NCBI RefSeq assembly: GCF_014652395.1
Contig: NZ_BMYS01000002.1
Span: forward strand, 1 to 64,000
Source: Advenella faeciporci
GTDB taxonomy: Bacteria > Pseudomonadota > Gammaproteobacteria > Burkholderiales > Burkholderiaceae_B
Direction: 5' to 3'
Length of the DNA stretch: 64,000 bases
Under the pieces are notes generated by a model, which worked only from the letters and a program-made list of their open reading frames with translations, did not search any database and had not been told where the DNA came from. The position numbers and the translations under genes were made by a program. This document shows, piece after piece, positions 37,584 to 46,228 of this stretch (position 1 is its first letter; every line of letters begins with the position of its first letter).

Positions 37584-38948
37584 ATGAAATCTCCCGAATT
37601 ATTACTGCCTGCCGGTGGTCTGGAGCGCATGCGCGCCGCCTTTGATTTTGGTGCCGATGCCGTTTATGCCGGTCAGCCCCGTTACTCATTGCGCGCCCGC
37701 AATAATGAGTTTGTACGTATCGCTAAAATGCAGGAAGCGATTGATGAAGCGCATACCCGCGGCAAGAAATTTTATGTGGCCAGCAACATCCTGCCGCACA
37801 ACTCCAAACTGAAAACCTATCTGGACGATATGGTACCGGTCATGGAGATGAATCCGGATGCCATTATCATGGCAGATCCCGGTCTTATCATGAAGGTCAA
37901 GGAACGCTGGCCCGATGCGGTCATTCATTTATCTGTCCAGGCTAATACCACCAACTATTGGGGTGTGCAGTTCTGGCAGAAAGTGGGAGTTGAACGCATC
38001 ATTTTATCTCGTGAGTTGTCAATTGACGAGATTGCTGAAATACGCCAGCAATGCCCCGATATGGAACTTGAAGTTTTTGTGCATGGTGCTTTGTGCATTG
38101 CCTATTCAGGCCGGTGCCTGCTGTCGGGTTACTTTAATCACCGTGACCCCAATCAGGGGACCTGTACCAATGCCTGTCGCTGGGACTACAAGGTGCATAA
38201 TGCGGCAGAAAGTGATGCCGGCGATGCGCAACTGTTAAGCGGCTTTAATTTCCAACAGTCAAAGGAAGAGGCGGACGCCAGTTTTGCTTCTTGTGGCGGG
38301 GCGAAACGGCATCCGCTGGCAGACCAGGTTTATTTAATAGAAGAAGCCAATCGTCCGGGCCAGATGATGCCCATCATGGAGGATGAGCATGGCACTTATA
38401 TCATGAACTCCAAGGATTTGCGCGCGCTTGAGCAGATTGAAAAGCTGGTGAAGATCGGGGTTGATTCCCTGAAGGTGGAAGGCCGGACCAAATCCGTTTA
38501 TTATGTTGCCCGGGTTGCCCAAACCTATCGCAAGGCTATTGATGATGCTATTGCCGGTCGCCCCTTCAACCCGGAATTGCTGGCTGACCTGGACGGCTTG
38601 GCCAATCGGGGTTACACACCCGGTTTCCTTGAACTGCACCAAACCCAGGACTACCAGAATTACCTGCACGGCTATTCCATTTCCAAACAAAGCCAGTTTG
38701 CCGGCCTGGTGACCGACGTGGATGAAAATGGCTGGGCCACGATTGATGTGAAGAACAAGTTTTCGGTGGGTGACACCCTTGAGATTATTCATCCGGATGG
38801 CAACCAGCTGATTCGCCTGGACACCATGCGCAATAATGGCGAGGCCATTGAGGTGGCGCCTGGCAATGGCATTTTTGTGCAAATACCCAATATGCAAGGC
38901 AAAGAAAAAGCCTTGCTGGCAAGAATCATCAACCCTGCCGACATGTAA
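37584..38948 (+). CDS. trhP: U32 peptidase family protein, tRNA 5-hydroxyuridine synthesis (TrhP/YegQ)
   Basis: A 454-residue U32-family protein. E. coli TrhP acts in prephenate-dependent hydroxylation of U34 in tRNA. Features: SPELLLPAGGLERMRAAFDFGADAVYAGQPRYSLRARNNEF, the U32 signature ELEVFVHGALCIAYSGRCLLSGYFNHRDPNQGTCTNACRW with conserved Cys residues, and a C-terminal beta-barrel domain. The ATG at 37584 matches the family N-terminus; earlier in-frame starts add a segment without similarity. Confidence 0.88.
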   Translation: MKSPELLLPAGGLERMRAAFDFGADAVYAGQPRYSLRARNNEFVRIAKMQEAIDEAHTRGKKFYVASNILPHNSKLKTYLDDMVPVMEMNPDAIIMADPGLIMKVKERWPDAVIHLSVQANTTNYWGVQFWQKVGVERIILSRELSIDEIAEIRQQCPDMELEVFVHGALCIAYSGRCLLSGYFNHRDPNQGTCTNACRWDYKVHNAAESDAGDAQLLSGFNFQQSKEEADASFASCGGAKRHPLADQVYLIEEANRPGQMMPIMEDEHGTYIMNSKDLRALEQIEKLVKIGVDSLKVEGRTKSVYYVARVAQTYRKAIDDAIAGRPFNPELLADLDGLANRGYTPGFLELHQTQDYQNYLHGYSISKQSQFAGLVTDVDENGWATIDVKNKFSVGDTLEIIHPDGNQLIRLDTMRNNGEAIEVAPGNGIFVQIPNMQGKEKALLARIINPADM

Positions 38949-38976
38949 GCTGCCGGAAAGTAAGCCAGTTAACTTG

Positions 38977-39011
38977 AATCCCGCCACATAAACGGGCGGG
39001 ATTGTTTTTTT
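38977..39011 (+). terminator. Intrinsic terminator after trhP
   Basis: AATCCCGCC pairs with GGCGGGATT (9 bp) and a T7 run follows. Confidence 0.88.
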
Positions 39012-39064
39012 GTTCAGGCACTCACAAGTTGTCATGACCTTCACGCAGTTAAGCAAGAGTGCGC

Positions 39065-39289
39065 TCAGGTCCTGTTTTTTAACTGATGTTCCCTGCCAAT
39101 TCTTAGTTCAATTCTGTGGCGGGCTGTTTGCATCGCCTCAAGCATGGATTCTATGTTTTTTGGAAACCGTGAGCTTGGCATGGTGATGGAAATCGAGAAG
39201 CTGCCCAGATAAGTTTCAAGCGGTACGGCAATAGAAGATATACCTTCTATATATTCATTCTGTTCAAATGTCAATATTCCCGTCTTCAA
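39065..39289 (-). pseudogene. IclR-family regulator, C-terminal fragment
   Basis: About 74 residues correspond to the last part of an IclR effector domain: G...[31 protein letters not shown] fits the conserved GxxxDxEExxPGVxxIAAPVxDxxG...ALSxSxPxxRx region. The helix-turn-helix half is missing: upstream of about 39289 the sequence abruptly becomes coding for an outer-membrane channel on the other strand. There is a normal stop at the 3' end, so only the 5' part was lost. Confidence 0.7.
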
Positions 39290-39674
39290 TGCGGGCCGCT
39301 TGAGTGCAAGTCTGGATTATGCTGAAATCCAGAAAGATATTCATGTGGCGCAATATGAAAAAACCATTCAGAATGCCTTCAGGGAAGTAGCTGATGGCTT
39401 GGCCGCGCGTGGTACGTTTAGCGAACAGCTGGCTGCCCAGAAAAAACGGGTGGACAGCACCCAACGGTATTACAGCTTGGCAAACACCCGTTATAAAGCG
39501 GGCATAGATAGCTACCTTACCGTGCTTGATGCACAACGTCAGCTGTTGGGGGCGCAACAGCAGGTGGTGGTCGTGCAATTGGCCAAATTAAGCAGTGAGG
39601 TTTTGTTATACAAGGCGTTGGGTGGTGGCTGGCATGAAAACGGCCAGGCCACCAAGCAGGGGCGGGATGGCTAG
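39270..39674 (+). pseudogene. RND efflux outer-membrane channel (OprM/NodT family), C-terminal fragment
   Basis: About 130 residues match the C-terminal third of OprM-like channels: [42 protein letters not shown], then [25 protein letters not shown] and the terminal LYKALGGGW. The recognisable frame can be followed upstream to about 39270 and then stops making sense; the signal peptide, lipobox and first half are absent. It abuts the IclR fragment head to head. Confidence 0.8.
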
Positions 39675-39731
39675 AATACTCATCATGCCTTCAATGAGGC
39701 GGTCATTTACATGTTTGATTTAATGTAAAAA

Positions 39732-39765
39732 AATCGGTTGCGGATATCGCAACCGATTGATTTTA
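39732..39765. terminator. Bidirectional terminator after the channel remnant
   Basis: Perfect 11-bp stem AATCGGTTGCG/CGCAACCGATT with 5-base loop, flanked by an A7 run on the left and T-rich sequence on the right. Confidence 0.8.
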
Positions 39766-39782
39766 AATTTTTATAAGTACTT

Positions 39783-39812
39783 TTTATGTGCAAATGGATG
39801 TTTGCACATAAA
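39783..39812. repeat. 12-bp inverted repeat at the end of the gentisate operon
   Basis: TTTATGTGCAAA and TTTGCACATAAA form a perfect 12-bp stem with a 6-base loop, 23 bases beyond the last gentisate-operon gene. It lacks a T-tail, so it may be a 3' RNA-stability structure ahead of the terminator at 39732-39765. Confidence 0.55.
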
Positions 39813-39834
39813 AGAAATAAATGTTTTTATCAGC

Positions 39835-40539
39835 CTATTTTACTGCAACAGTAATGGACTTCAAACCGTCAATGGTGGCAACCATTGTGTCACCGGCTAC
39901 CACGGCACCTACGCCTTCGGGTGTACCTGTCATGATCAGGTCACCTTCTTTCAGTTCAAACAGGGTGGAAAGGTTGGCAATCGTTTCTGATACAGACCAG
40001 ATTAAATGCGTCACATTGCTTTTCTGGGTGGTTTTGCCGTTAACTGTCAGGTGAATCTCACCATTGTTAATTTCACCGGTTTTAGCGATGGGGGTAATTT
40101 CACCAATAGGTGCGGAATAATCAAAGGCCTTGCCAATTTCCCATGGACGACCGACTTCACGCATTTTCATTTGCAGGTCACGACGAGTCATGTCAAGGCC
40201 AACCGCGTAACCAAAGATATGTTTGACAGCATCTTCAACTGAGATGTTTTTACCACCTTTGCCAATCGCCACAACCAGTTCAATTTCGTGGTGATAGTTA
40301 CCGGTTTGGACAGGATAGGGAATTTCAATGGTTTGGCCATCTGCAACCGGAACAATAGATTCAGCGTCGTTAGGTTTGCAGAAGAAAAATGGTGGTTCGC
40401 GATCTGGATCAAAGCCCATTTCACGGGCATGGGCAGCATAGTTACGTCCTACGCAGTAAATACGGCGTACAGGAAATAAATCTTCAGAATCGGTAACGGG
40501 GATACCGACAGTTTTCATCGGTTCAAATACGTAAGACAT
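39835..40539 (-). CDS. Fumarylpyruvate hydrolase (FAH family)
   Basis: A 234-residue member of the short FAH fold. It contains RRIYCVGRNYAAHAREMG, the metal site HHEIELVVAIGKGG, GYAVGLDMTRRDLQ and MTGTPEGVGAV. NagK-type enzymes of this family hydrolyse fumarylpyruvate to fumarate and pyruvate, the last step of gentisate breakdown, and the neighbours support that role. Last gene of the leftward operon. Confidence 0.88.
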   Translation of the reverse strand: MSYVFEPMKTVGIPVTDSEDLFPVRRIYCVGRNYAAHAREMGFDPDREPPFFFCKPNDAESIVPVADGQTIEIPYPVQTGNYHHEIELVVAIGKGGKNISVEDAVKHIFGYAVGLDMTRRDLQMKMREVGRPWEIGKAFDYSAPIGEITPIAKTGEINNGEIHLTVNGKTTQKSNVTHLIWSVSETIANLSTLFELKEGDLIMTGTPEGVGAVVAGDTMVATIDGLKSITVAVK

Positions 40540-40588
40540 GTTAAGTTCCTTCCTTGTTAATGTCAGGTTTTTTCAAGATATACAGTTT

Positions 40589-40622
40589 ACAGGGTAAGCC
40601 TTTGGAATAAGGCTTACCCTGT
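40589..40622 (-). other. Strong intercistronic hairpin in the gentisate operon
   Basis: Perfect 14-bp stem ACAGGGTAAGCCTT/AAGGCTTACCCTGT with 6-base loop between the hydroxylase and hydrolase genes. No T-run follows leftward, so it is probably an mRNA processing or stability element. Confidence 0.65.
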
Positions 40623-40649
40623 ATTCTTCATTTATTGAAAATTGTTATT

Positions 40650-41858
40650 TCATTCTGCAGAATAGTTTTTCGCTGCATCAAGGCAGTTGGAAACATTCCA
40701 GCCATACAGCCACTCCATCGCATCGTAGAAGCGTTCGGTAGAGCGGCCACGCCATAGATCATTACGAATCATGCGCTGGACACCTTCAGCATGATATAAG
40801 CGACCCATTTCACGAGAAGATAAAACAATGCGGGCGGTTCTGGCAACACGGGCACGCTGATACAGCTCGAAGGCTTTTTCAATATCATTGTCGCAGGTAC
40901 GCAGTGCTTCACCCAGGGTAACGGCATCTTCCATGGCCATGCAGGCGCCTTGTGCCATGTATTGGGTGGTTGGATGCGCGGCATCGCCAAGCAGGGTGGC
41001 ACGGCCGTGGGTCCAGTTGCTAATGGGCTCACGGTCTGCGGTAGACCAGCGCTTCCATGATTTGGGCAATGAAAGTAATTGTTTGGCTTTTGGACAGATA
41101 TCAGTAAAGTAGCTTAATACTTCTTTACGGCTGCCATCCTTGACGCCCCAGACTTCCTGTTCACGACTGTGGAAGGTCACCACCACGTTGTATTGTTCAC
41201 CGCCACGTAGTGGATAATGAACAAGATGGCCTTTGGGGGCTGCCCACAAACTTGCGGCATTCCAGCGCAGGTCTTCGGGGAAATCCTCTTTGTCTACAAC
41301 AGCACGATAAACCACATGGCCGGTTACCAGTGCTGGGTCACCCACATATTTTTCACGAACTACAGACTTGCCACCATCAGCTGCAATGAGGGCAATTCCA
41401 GTATGTTTATTACCCTTGGTGTCAGTGACCGTAACGGTTTTGCCGTCCTGTTCGATGCCTTCGATACGCGTGTTGGTATGGATTTGAACCTCGCCGGTTT
41501 CCTGTGCGCCTTCAACCAGGGAAGAGTGGATGTCAGCACGGTGGATGACGGCATAAGGGTTGCCAAAACGCTTGCGGAAATTTTCATCGGTGGGGATTTT
41601 GCCGATCACGTATTCGTTAAGGGCATCATGCATGACCATGTAATCCGTGTAGACGGCACGTGAACGGGCTTTGTCTCCGATGCCCAGTGCATCAAAGGCA
41701 TGAAAGGCGTTGGGGCCCAATTGAATGCCCGCCCCGATTTCACCAATTTCCGGTGCCTGTTCAAACAGTTTTACCTTGAATCCCTGACGCACCAGTGCCA
41801 ATGCTGCGGCAAAGCCTCCGATGCCGCCACCAGAGATCAGAATAGGTAATTGTTCCAT
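40650..41858 (-). CDS. 3-hydroxybenzoate 6-monooxygenase
   Basis: A 402-residue class A flavoprotein monooxygenase: N-terminal GGGIGGFAAALALVRQG (FAD), the middle ALIAADGGKSVVRE (DG motif) and LLGDAAHPTTQYMAQGACMAMEDA (GD motif). The ending resembles 3-hydroxybenzoate 6-hydroxylases (MhbM, XlnD, NagX), which make gentisate with NADH and O2. Position directly after gentisate dioxygenase supports this. A salicylate-type 1-hydroxylase is a less likely alternative. Confidence 0.86.
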   Translation of the reverse strand: MEQLPILISGGGIGGFAAALALVRQGFKVKLFEQAPEIGEIGAGIQLGPNAFHAFDALGIGDKARSRAVYTDYMVMHDALNEYVIGKIPTDENFRKRFGNPYAVIHRADIHSSLVEGAQETGEVQIHTNTRIEGIEQDGKTVTVTDTKGNKHTGIALIAADGGKSVVREKYVGDPALVTGHVVYRAVVDKEDFPEDLRWNAASLWAAPKGHLVHYPLRGGEQYNVVVTFHSREQEVWGVKDGSRKEVLSYFTDICPKAKQLLSLPKSWKRWSTADREPISNWTHGRATLLGDAAHPTTQYMAQGACMAMEDAVTLGEALRTCDNDIEKAFELYQRARVARTARIVLSSREMGRLYHAEGVQRMIRNDLWRGRSTERFYDAMEWLYGWNVSNCLDAAKNYSAE

Positions 41859-41897
41859 TTTTTGTTTCCTCTATGAAAATAGTTTTTTTGATCTGAA

Positions 41898-42941
41898 TTA
41901 TTGATTGTTTGGGCGTTCAGAGTAAAGACCCAGTTTTTTCTGTACCGGAGATTCGTCAGCAATAAAAATGAAGGTGGGCTGATCTGCATTTTTATTCACA
42001 AAAGTGACCGGTGCAAAACAGGGTACGCAGCTGATATCTGATTGCTTCATGTCAAAGTTGTTGTTAGTTGTTTGCACTTGTGCATGCCCTTCAATAATAT
42101 GGAATACCATTGCACTGGAACGTAAAGGCAATGTCAGGGTTTCATTCGGGCGTAACATCAAGGCAGAATAACCAATAATTTTCTGGCAGTCATCGCCATT
42201 TTCAGGATTCACATAGGTGATCTGGATGGATTTTGCCTCTGGCTGGTTCTTGGCCATGCTTTCCAGCGCTTTACGTGCATCTTTCCATGCATAGCGTAAC
42301 ATGGGGTAGTGTGAATTCCGGCGTTCAAAAACAGGGGTTGGCACAATACCGGGACCGTAATCGGTTTCGTCCGAGCTGCCTTTGATATTCTGGTGTTCTC
42401 CGGGTTGGACGTATGAGGCTTCCATGAAATACACCAGTGGCAGGTCAAGCACGTCAAGCCAGACCACAGGGTCAGTACCTTCATGGGTGTGTTCGTGCCA
42501 CATGCCGGTAGGTGTCAGGATCAGGTCACCGCGCTCCATTGGGCATTTCTGGCCATCAACGGTTGTGTAGGCATCGTTGCCTTCAACAATCATGCGAACG
42601 GCATTGGGGGTGTGACGGTGTGAAGGAGCCCATTCACCGGGAAGCAGAAGCTGCATGCCCAGATACATGACAGAACTGGCACGCATGTTTTCCAGGCCAT
42701 GTCCAGGGTTGGCCAGAACCAATACACGTCGTTCGGCTTTTTCAATCGGGGTGAGTTCGCCGGCTTGAAGCAGCAAAGGGCGCAATGCCTCATATGACCA
42801 GAAAACAGGTTTGGTTTTGGGTTGGGGAATTTCTGGGGGAAGAACATCACGCAGGCTGGGCCAGAGCGGAACCAGGTTGAGCTTCTCAAGGTTATCCCGG
42901 TATTCCTGGGGCAGGTCTTCAAGTTTGGCTAATTGATCCAC
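41898..42941 (-). CDS. Gentisate 1,2-dioxygenase
   Basis: A 347-residue bicupin Fe(II) dioxygenase cleaving gentisate to maleylpyruvate. The first cupin holds HRHTPNAVRMIVEG (His ligands) and the later ETLPLRSSAMVFHIIEGHAQVQ-like region forms the second. The N-terminal WPSLRDVLPPEIPQPKTKPVFW segment is typical of the family. First gene of the leftward cluster, divergent from a LysR regulator. Confidence 0.93.
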   Translation of the reverse strand: MDQLAKLEDLPQEYRDNLEKLNLVPLWPSLRDVLPPEIPQPKTKPVFWSYEALRPLLLQAGELTPIEKAERRVLVLANPGHGLENMRASSVMYLGMQLLLPGEWAPSHRHTPNAVRMIVEGNDAYTTVDGQKCPMERGDLILTPTGMWHEHTHEGTDPVVWLDVLDLPLVYFMEASYVQPGEHQNIKGSSDETDYGPGIVPTPVFERRNSHYPMLRYAWKDARKALESMAKNQPEAKSIQITYVNPENGDDCQKIIGYSALMLRPNETLTLPLRSSAMVFHIIEGHAQVQTTNNNFDMKQSDISCVPCFAPVTFVNKNADQPTFIFIADESPVQKKLGLYSERPNNQ

Positions 42942-43136
42942 GATAATTTCCTCGTAAATAGTGATAAATTTTTTGATTTTTTTGATTATTGTTAATGAAA
43001 TCGTCAGTTTTTAATTTAACAAGGCTAATCTATTTCATCCATACAATAATATAAATAATCTGTATTAAAAAAATTAATAGTGGTATGCTTGGCTGTCCCT
43101 GAAACTCTGGGGGAGGTCAGTAAAGGCAGGTATAAC
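42942..43136. promoter_or_regulatory. Divergent promoter region of the gentisate cluster
   Basis: AT-rich 195 bases between gentisate dioxygenase and its LysR regulator. A loose dyad ATACA-N15-TGTAT (43041-43065) could contain a T-N11-A type site but is not a clear LysR box. Confidence 0.35.
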
Positions 43137-44066
43137 ATGAAAGACTCAGGAAAAATAGATATCCGTCAGTTACAGGTGTTCCATGAAATTTATCGTGAAA
43201 AAAGCGTTTCAAAAGCGGCTGAAAATCTTGGCATGGGGCAGCCAGGGGTTAGCATAGAGCTGAACAAGCTCAGGAAGCATTTCAATGACACCCTGTTTGT
43301 CAGGGTTGGCAATACGATGCAGGCGACGGCAGTTGCCGAATCCCTGAATGGGTATATTATGGATTTGCTGGATAAATGGAAACGCATTGCTGAATTTACC
43401 GAAGAGTTTGATCCAGGCACTTCAACCCGACGTTTTACCATCAGTATGATGGATATCAGCCATATGGAAATTTTACCTAAACTGGTTGCCTATCTTCATG
43501 TGAATGCGCCAAATATTGCCCTTGATATAGTACCCATCACCCCCGAAACTCCCGTGCAAATGTCCAACGGTGCGGTAGATTTGGCCATTGGTTTTGTGCC
43601 ACAGCTAAAAGCCGGTTTTTATCAGCAAAAATTGTTTCGCCAGCAGTACGAATGTCTGGTCAGCAGTCATCATCCCCGTATACAGGGTAAATTAAGCCTG
43701 GAGGATTTTCAGCGTGAAGGGCATGTGGTTTTTTATCACCAGGGAACCGGTCACTCTATTTTAGAGCAGAAAATCCGGCGTTTGGGTATACAGCGTAATA
43801 TTTATATACAGCTTTCATCATTTTTGGGATTGGGGCTGCTGATAGAAAAATCAGATTTGATCACGAGCATACCCACGCGCTTAAGCAAGATGTTTGCCCG
43901 TAATCCCAATTTGCGTTCGTATGCCTTGCCGTTTGAGTCTCCCCGTTATGTAATCAGGCAGCATTGGCATGCCCGTTTTCACCAGGATGCGGGCAGCCGC
44001 TGGATGAGAAAAATCATCTATGAGTTTTTCAACACATCTGAAAACACGGATTCAGGCAACCACTGA
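43137..44066 (+). CDS. LysR-family regulator, likely of gentisate genes (NahR/NodD group)
   Basis: A 309-residue regulator: helix-turn-helix IDIRQLQVFHEIYREKSVSKAAENLGMGQPGVSIELNKLRKHFNDTLFVR, and an effector domain with MLDISHM-like MMDISHMEILPKL typical of the NahR/NodD branch that senses aromatic acids. The ATG at 43137 with AAAGG upstream gives the family start. Its last 15 bases overlap the end of the convergent LTA-synthase-like gene. Confidence 0.85.
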   Translation: MKDSGKIDIRQLQVFHEIYREKSVSKAAENLGMGQPGVSIELNKLRKHFNDTLFVRVGNTMQATAVAESLNGYIMDLLDKWKRIAEFTEEFDPGTSTRRFTISMMDISHMEILPKLVAYLHVNAPNIALDIVPITPETPVQMSNGAVDLAIGFVPQLKAGFYQQKLFRQQYECLVSSHHPRIQGKLSLEDFQREGHVVFYHQGTGHSILEQKIRRLGIQRNIYIQLSSFLGLGLLIEKSDLITSIPTRLSKMFARNPNLRSYALPFESPRYVIRQHWHARFHQDAGSRWMRKIIYEFFNTSENTDSGNH

Positions 44067-45995
44067 CGGATTATCTGGAACTTCAGCTCCATGGGGTAGG
44101 ATATTGGAAGTAAAGGCCTTGTAACTTTTATCACGGTATACGCTAAAAGGCCAAATCGCATGTGCCAGGGCTTCATTTGCCAGCGCCTCATCAAGCTGGG
44201 ACCGTTGAAATATATCAGGTGCCAGATAGGTAAACTGTTGCGGTTGCATGTGAGGATCCAGGACAAGCAGTTGGTCGGCCTTCAGGTAGCCATAGCGGTT
44301 GTCATATTGCATCATGGCCCGGTTGGGGGTTTGTCTTGAGAGGTCATGACCAATCATGGGATGCACGCACGATGCACCTGCCAGGGAAAGCAGTGTTGCG
44401 GGTAAATCAATCTGGCTGATTATCCGTTCATCAAGTCGGGGCTTTATGTCTGCACCCAGTAGCAGGGCAGGAATATGGAAATGTTTCAGGGGTATCAATT
44501 CGGCGCCAAACACGCGTGAATCATGGTCGGCAACCACCAGGAATACGGTGTTTTGCCAGTAATCCCGTGTTTTGGCATTTTCAAAAAACTGCCCTAGGGC
44601 ATGGTCGGCATAGCGAACGGTATTTTCAACACTGGCCGGTTCACCTTGGGGCTGGATGCGGCCTGTCGGGTATTCCCAAGGGGAATGATTGGAAACGCTG
44701 AAGGCCAGGGTAACTACAGGCTGGTCTCTGCTTCCATCTTCTTGCAGCAGCCTGTCAAGTTGATTGAACATGTCTTCATCACTGTAACCCCAGGTTCCCT
44801 TGAATTGCGGATTCTTGAACGAGGGGCTATCAATAACCTCCTTGAAACCGTTACCCAGGAAAAAACCTTTCATATTATCAAAATGGGCCTCTCCGCCATA
44901 CAGAAAACGGGAATGATAATTGTATTGCTGCCCCAATGCTTCGGCGATGGTGAAAAAGCCGGTTTGGGCGTTGGGTAGTTTGAAAACAGATTGTGTAATC
45001 GTGGGTGGAAAACCGGCAGACAGGGCTTCCAGTCCACGAACCGAGCGTGTCCCGGTTGCATAAGCACGCAGAAAACCCCAGCCTTCCCGGTAGAGTCTGT
45101 CCAGATTGGGTGTCAGGCATTCTCCTCCCAGGGTTTTGACATACTGGGCACCCAGGCTTTCTTCAACGATAATAACGATATTCCGGGGCGTGACCGGGTG
45201 ATGGTCAGCTATTTGCCTGTGCATGGTGGCTATGGTATCTGAGCACTGGGCGGCGTTGATGCCCGCCGCTTCACGCACTATCCGGTTCATTTCATCTGAC
45301 GGCATTTTGCCATATACATCTTCAGCCGACATCTCGTATTTCATTGCATAAATCGCGTATAAAAGGCTGTAAATGGAATTTAGTGCCAGACTGTTAACCA
45401 GGCCATCTCCGGCAAAGGCGACGGTTGATGGATTAATGGGTCTTTTTTTCAACGTGCCACGAATGCACAGGAAAGAAAGCAGCGTATAGCAAAATGACTC
45501 GATGACTCTAAGCCAGACGGGCCCCAATTGCTCAGGACCATAACCAAAAAAAAGTGAATTGGCCAAGGCTGCCATTAAACCAAAAAGCAGCAATCCGCCC
45601 GCCAGCACGCCCTTATAACCACGCCACAGCATCCCAAAAACTTCCTTGGGGTGCTTCAGGTACTCAACAAATAGACGATTGGGGCGGGTGTCGTATTCGG
45701 TAATAAATTGCGGAGTGGCAATTTCCATGAAAGCAGACAACAGCCACCAGAATGTAAACCAGGTGGCGGTAATTGCCAGGAACAGAGTGCTGTTTTCCAG
45801 CCATGGCATCAGCAGGGCCGGTACCGAGGCGTAGGTGGCGATCTGGTTAAGGTCTATGCGTAATCCACCCAGTAGAATGGGCCACAGCCCCTTGGCTTGT
45901 TGCACCCGCTGATGTTGCCAGGTCATTAGCAACAGGCGACTCAGGGTAAAAAGAGCAAATAAAGCGACAATAAACGTAATTAACTGAATTCTCAA
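44052..45995 (-). CDS. LTA synthase/phosphoglycerol transferase family membrane sulfatase
   Basis: A 647-residue protein with about five N-terminal membrane helices (residues 1-210) and a periplasmic alkaline-phosphatase-type domain. NIVIIVEESLGAQYV (metal), the Thr nucleophile in YATGTRSVRGLEA, SNHSPWEYP and VVADHDSRVFG are visible. Gram-positive relatives polymerise glycerol phosphate; Gram-negative ones such as OpgB transfer phosphoglycerol to periplasmic glucans. Exact acceptor here is unknown. Confidence 0.85.
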   Translation of the reverse strand: MRIQLITFIVALFALFTLSRLLLMTWQHQRVQQAKGLWPILLGGLRIDLNQIATYASVPALLMPWLENSTLFLAITATWFTFWWLLSAFMEIATPQFITEYDTRPNRLFVEYLKHPKEVFGMLWRGYKGVLAGGLLLFGLMAALANSLFFGYGPEQLGPVWLRVIESFCYTLLSFLCIRGTLKKRPINPSTVAFAGDGLVNSLALNSIYSLLYAIYAMKYEMSAEDVYGKMPSDEMNRIVREAAGINAAQCSDTIATMHRQIADHHPVTPRNIVIIVEESLGAQYVKTLGGECLTPNLDRLYREGWGFLRAYATGTRSVRGLEALSAGFPPTITQSVFKLPNAQTGFFTIAEALGQQYNYHSRFLYGGEAHFDNMKGFFLGNGFKEVIDSPSFKNPQFKGTWGYSDEDMFNQLDRLLQEDGSRDQPVVTLAFSVSNHSPWEYPTGRIQPQGEPASVENTVRYADHALGQFFENAKTRDYWQNTVFLVVADHDSRVFGAELIPLKHFHIPALLLGADIKPRLDERIISQIDLPATLLSLAGASCVHPMIGHDLSRQTPNRAMMQYDNRYGYLKADQLLVLDPHMQPQQFTYLAPDIFQRSQLDEALANEALAHAIWPFSVYRDKSYKAFTSNILPHGAEVPDNPSVVA

Positions 45996-46084
45996 ATCTT
46001 AACCTGCATGACAAATCCTGATGGAACTCAGGAGGATTGATTGGGTTTAGTTATCCGTAAATGGTAGATTTAATGCCCTCAATC

Positions 46085-46117
46085 AAATATCAATTAAATA
46101 TCAATTAAATATCAAAA
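46085..46117. repeat. 11-bp tandem repeat (AAATATCAATT), about three copies
   Basis: Two exact units and one partly degenerate unit stand between the divergent LTA-synthase-like and nadC genes. Could be a slippage tract affecting promoter spacing, or a repeated binding site one helical turn apart. Confidence 0.6.
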
Positions 46118-46228
46118 TGTTTATCTTGGGATCGGCAGGCAGTACAGGCTATTGCGTGGATTTGCAGCACTTGGGGCAAATATAATTCATAAAGCCAGGA
46201 TGGGCATATAATTGTTTTTTTTGAACCT

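Noticed and set aside
38334-39056. Long open frame antisense to trhP
   Set aside because: It lies almost entirely opposite a clearly conserved gene and shows no recognisable domain; a composition by-product.
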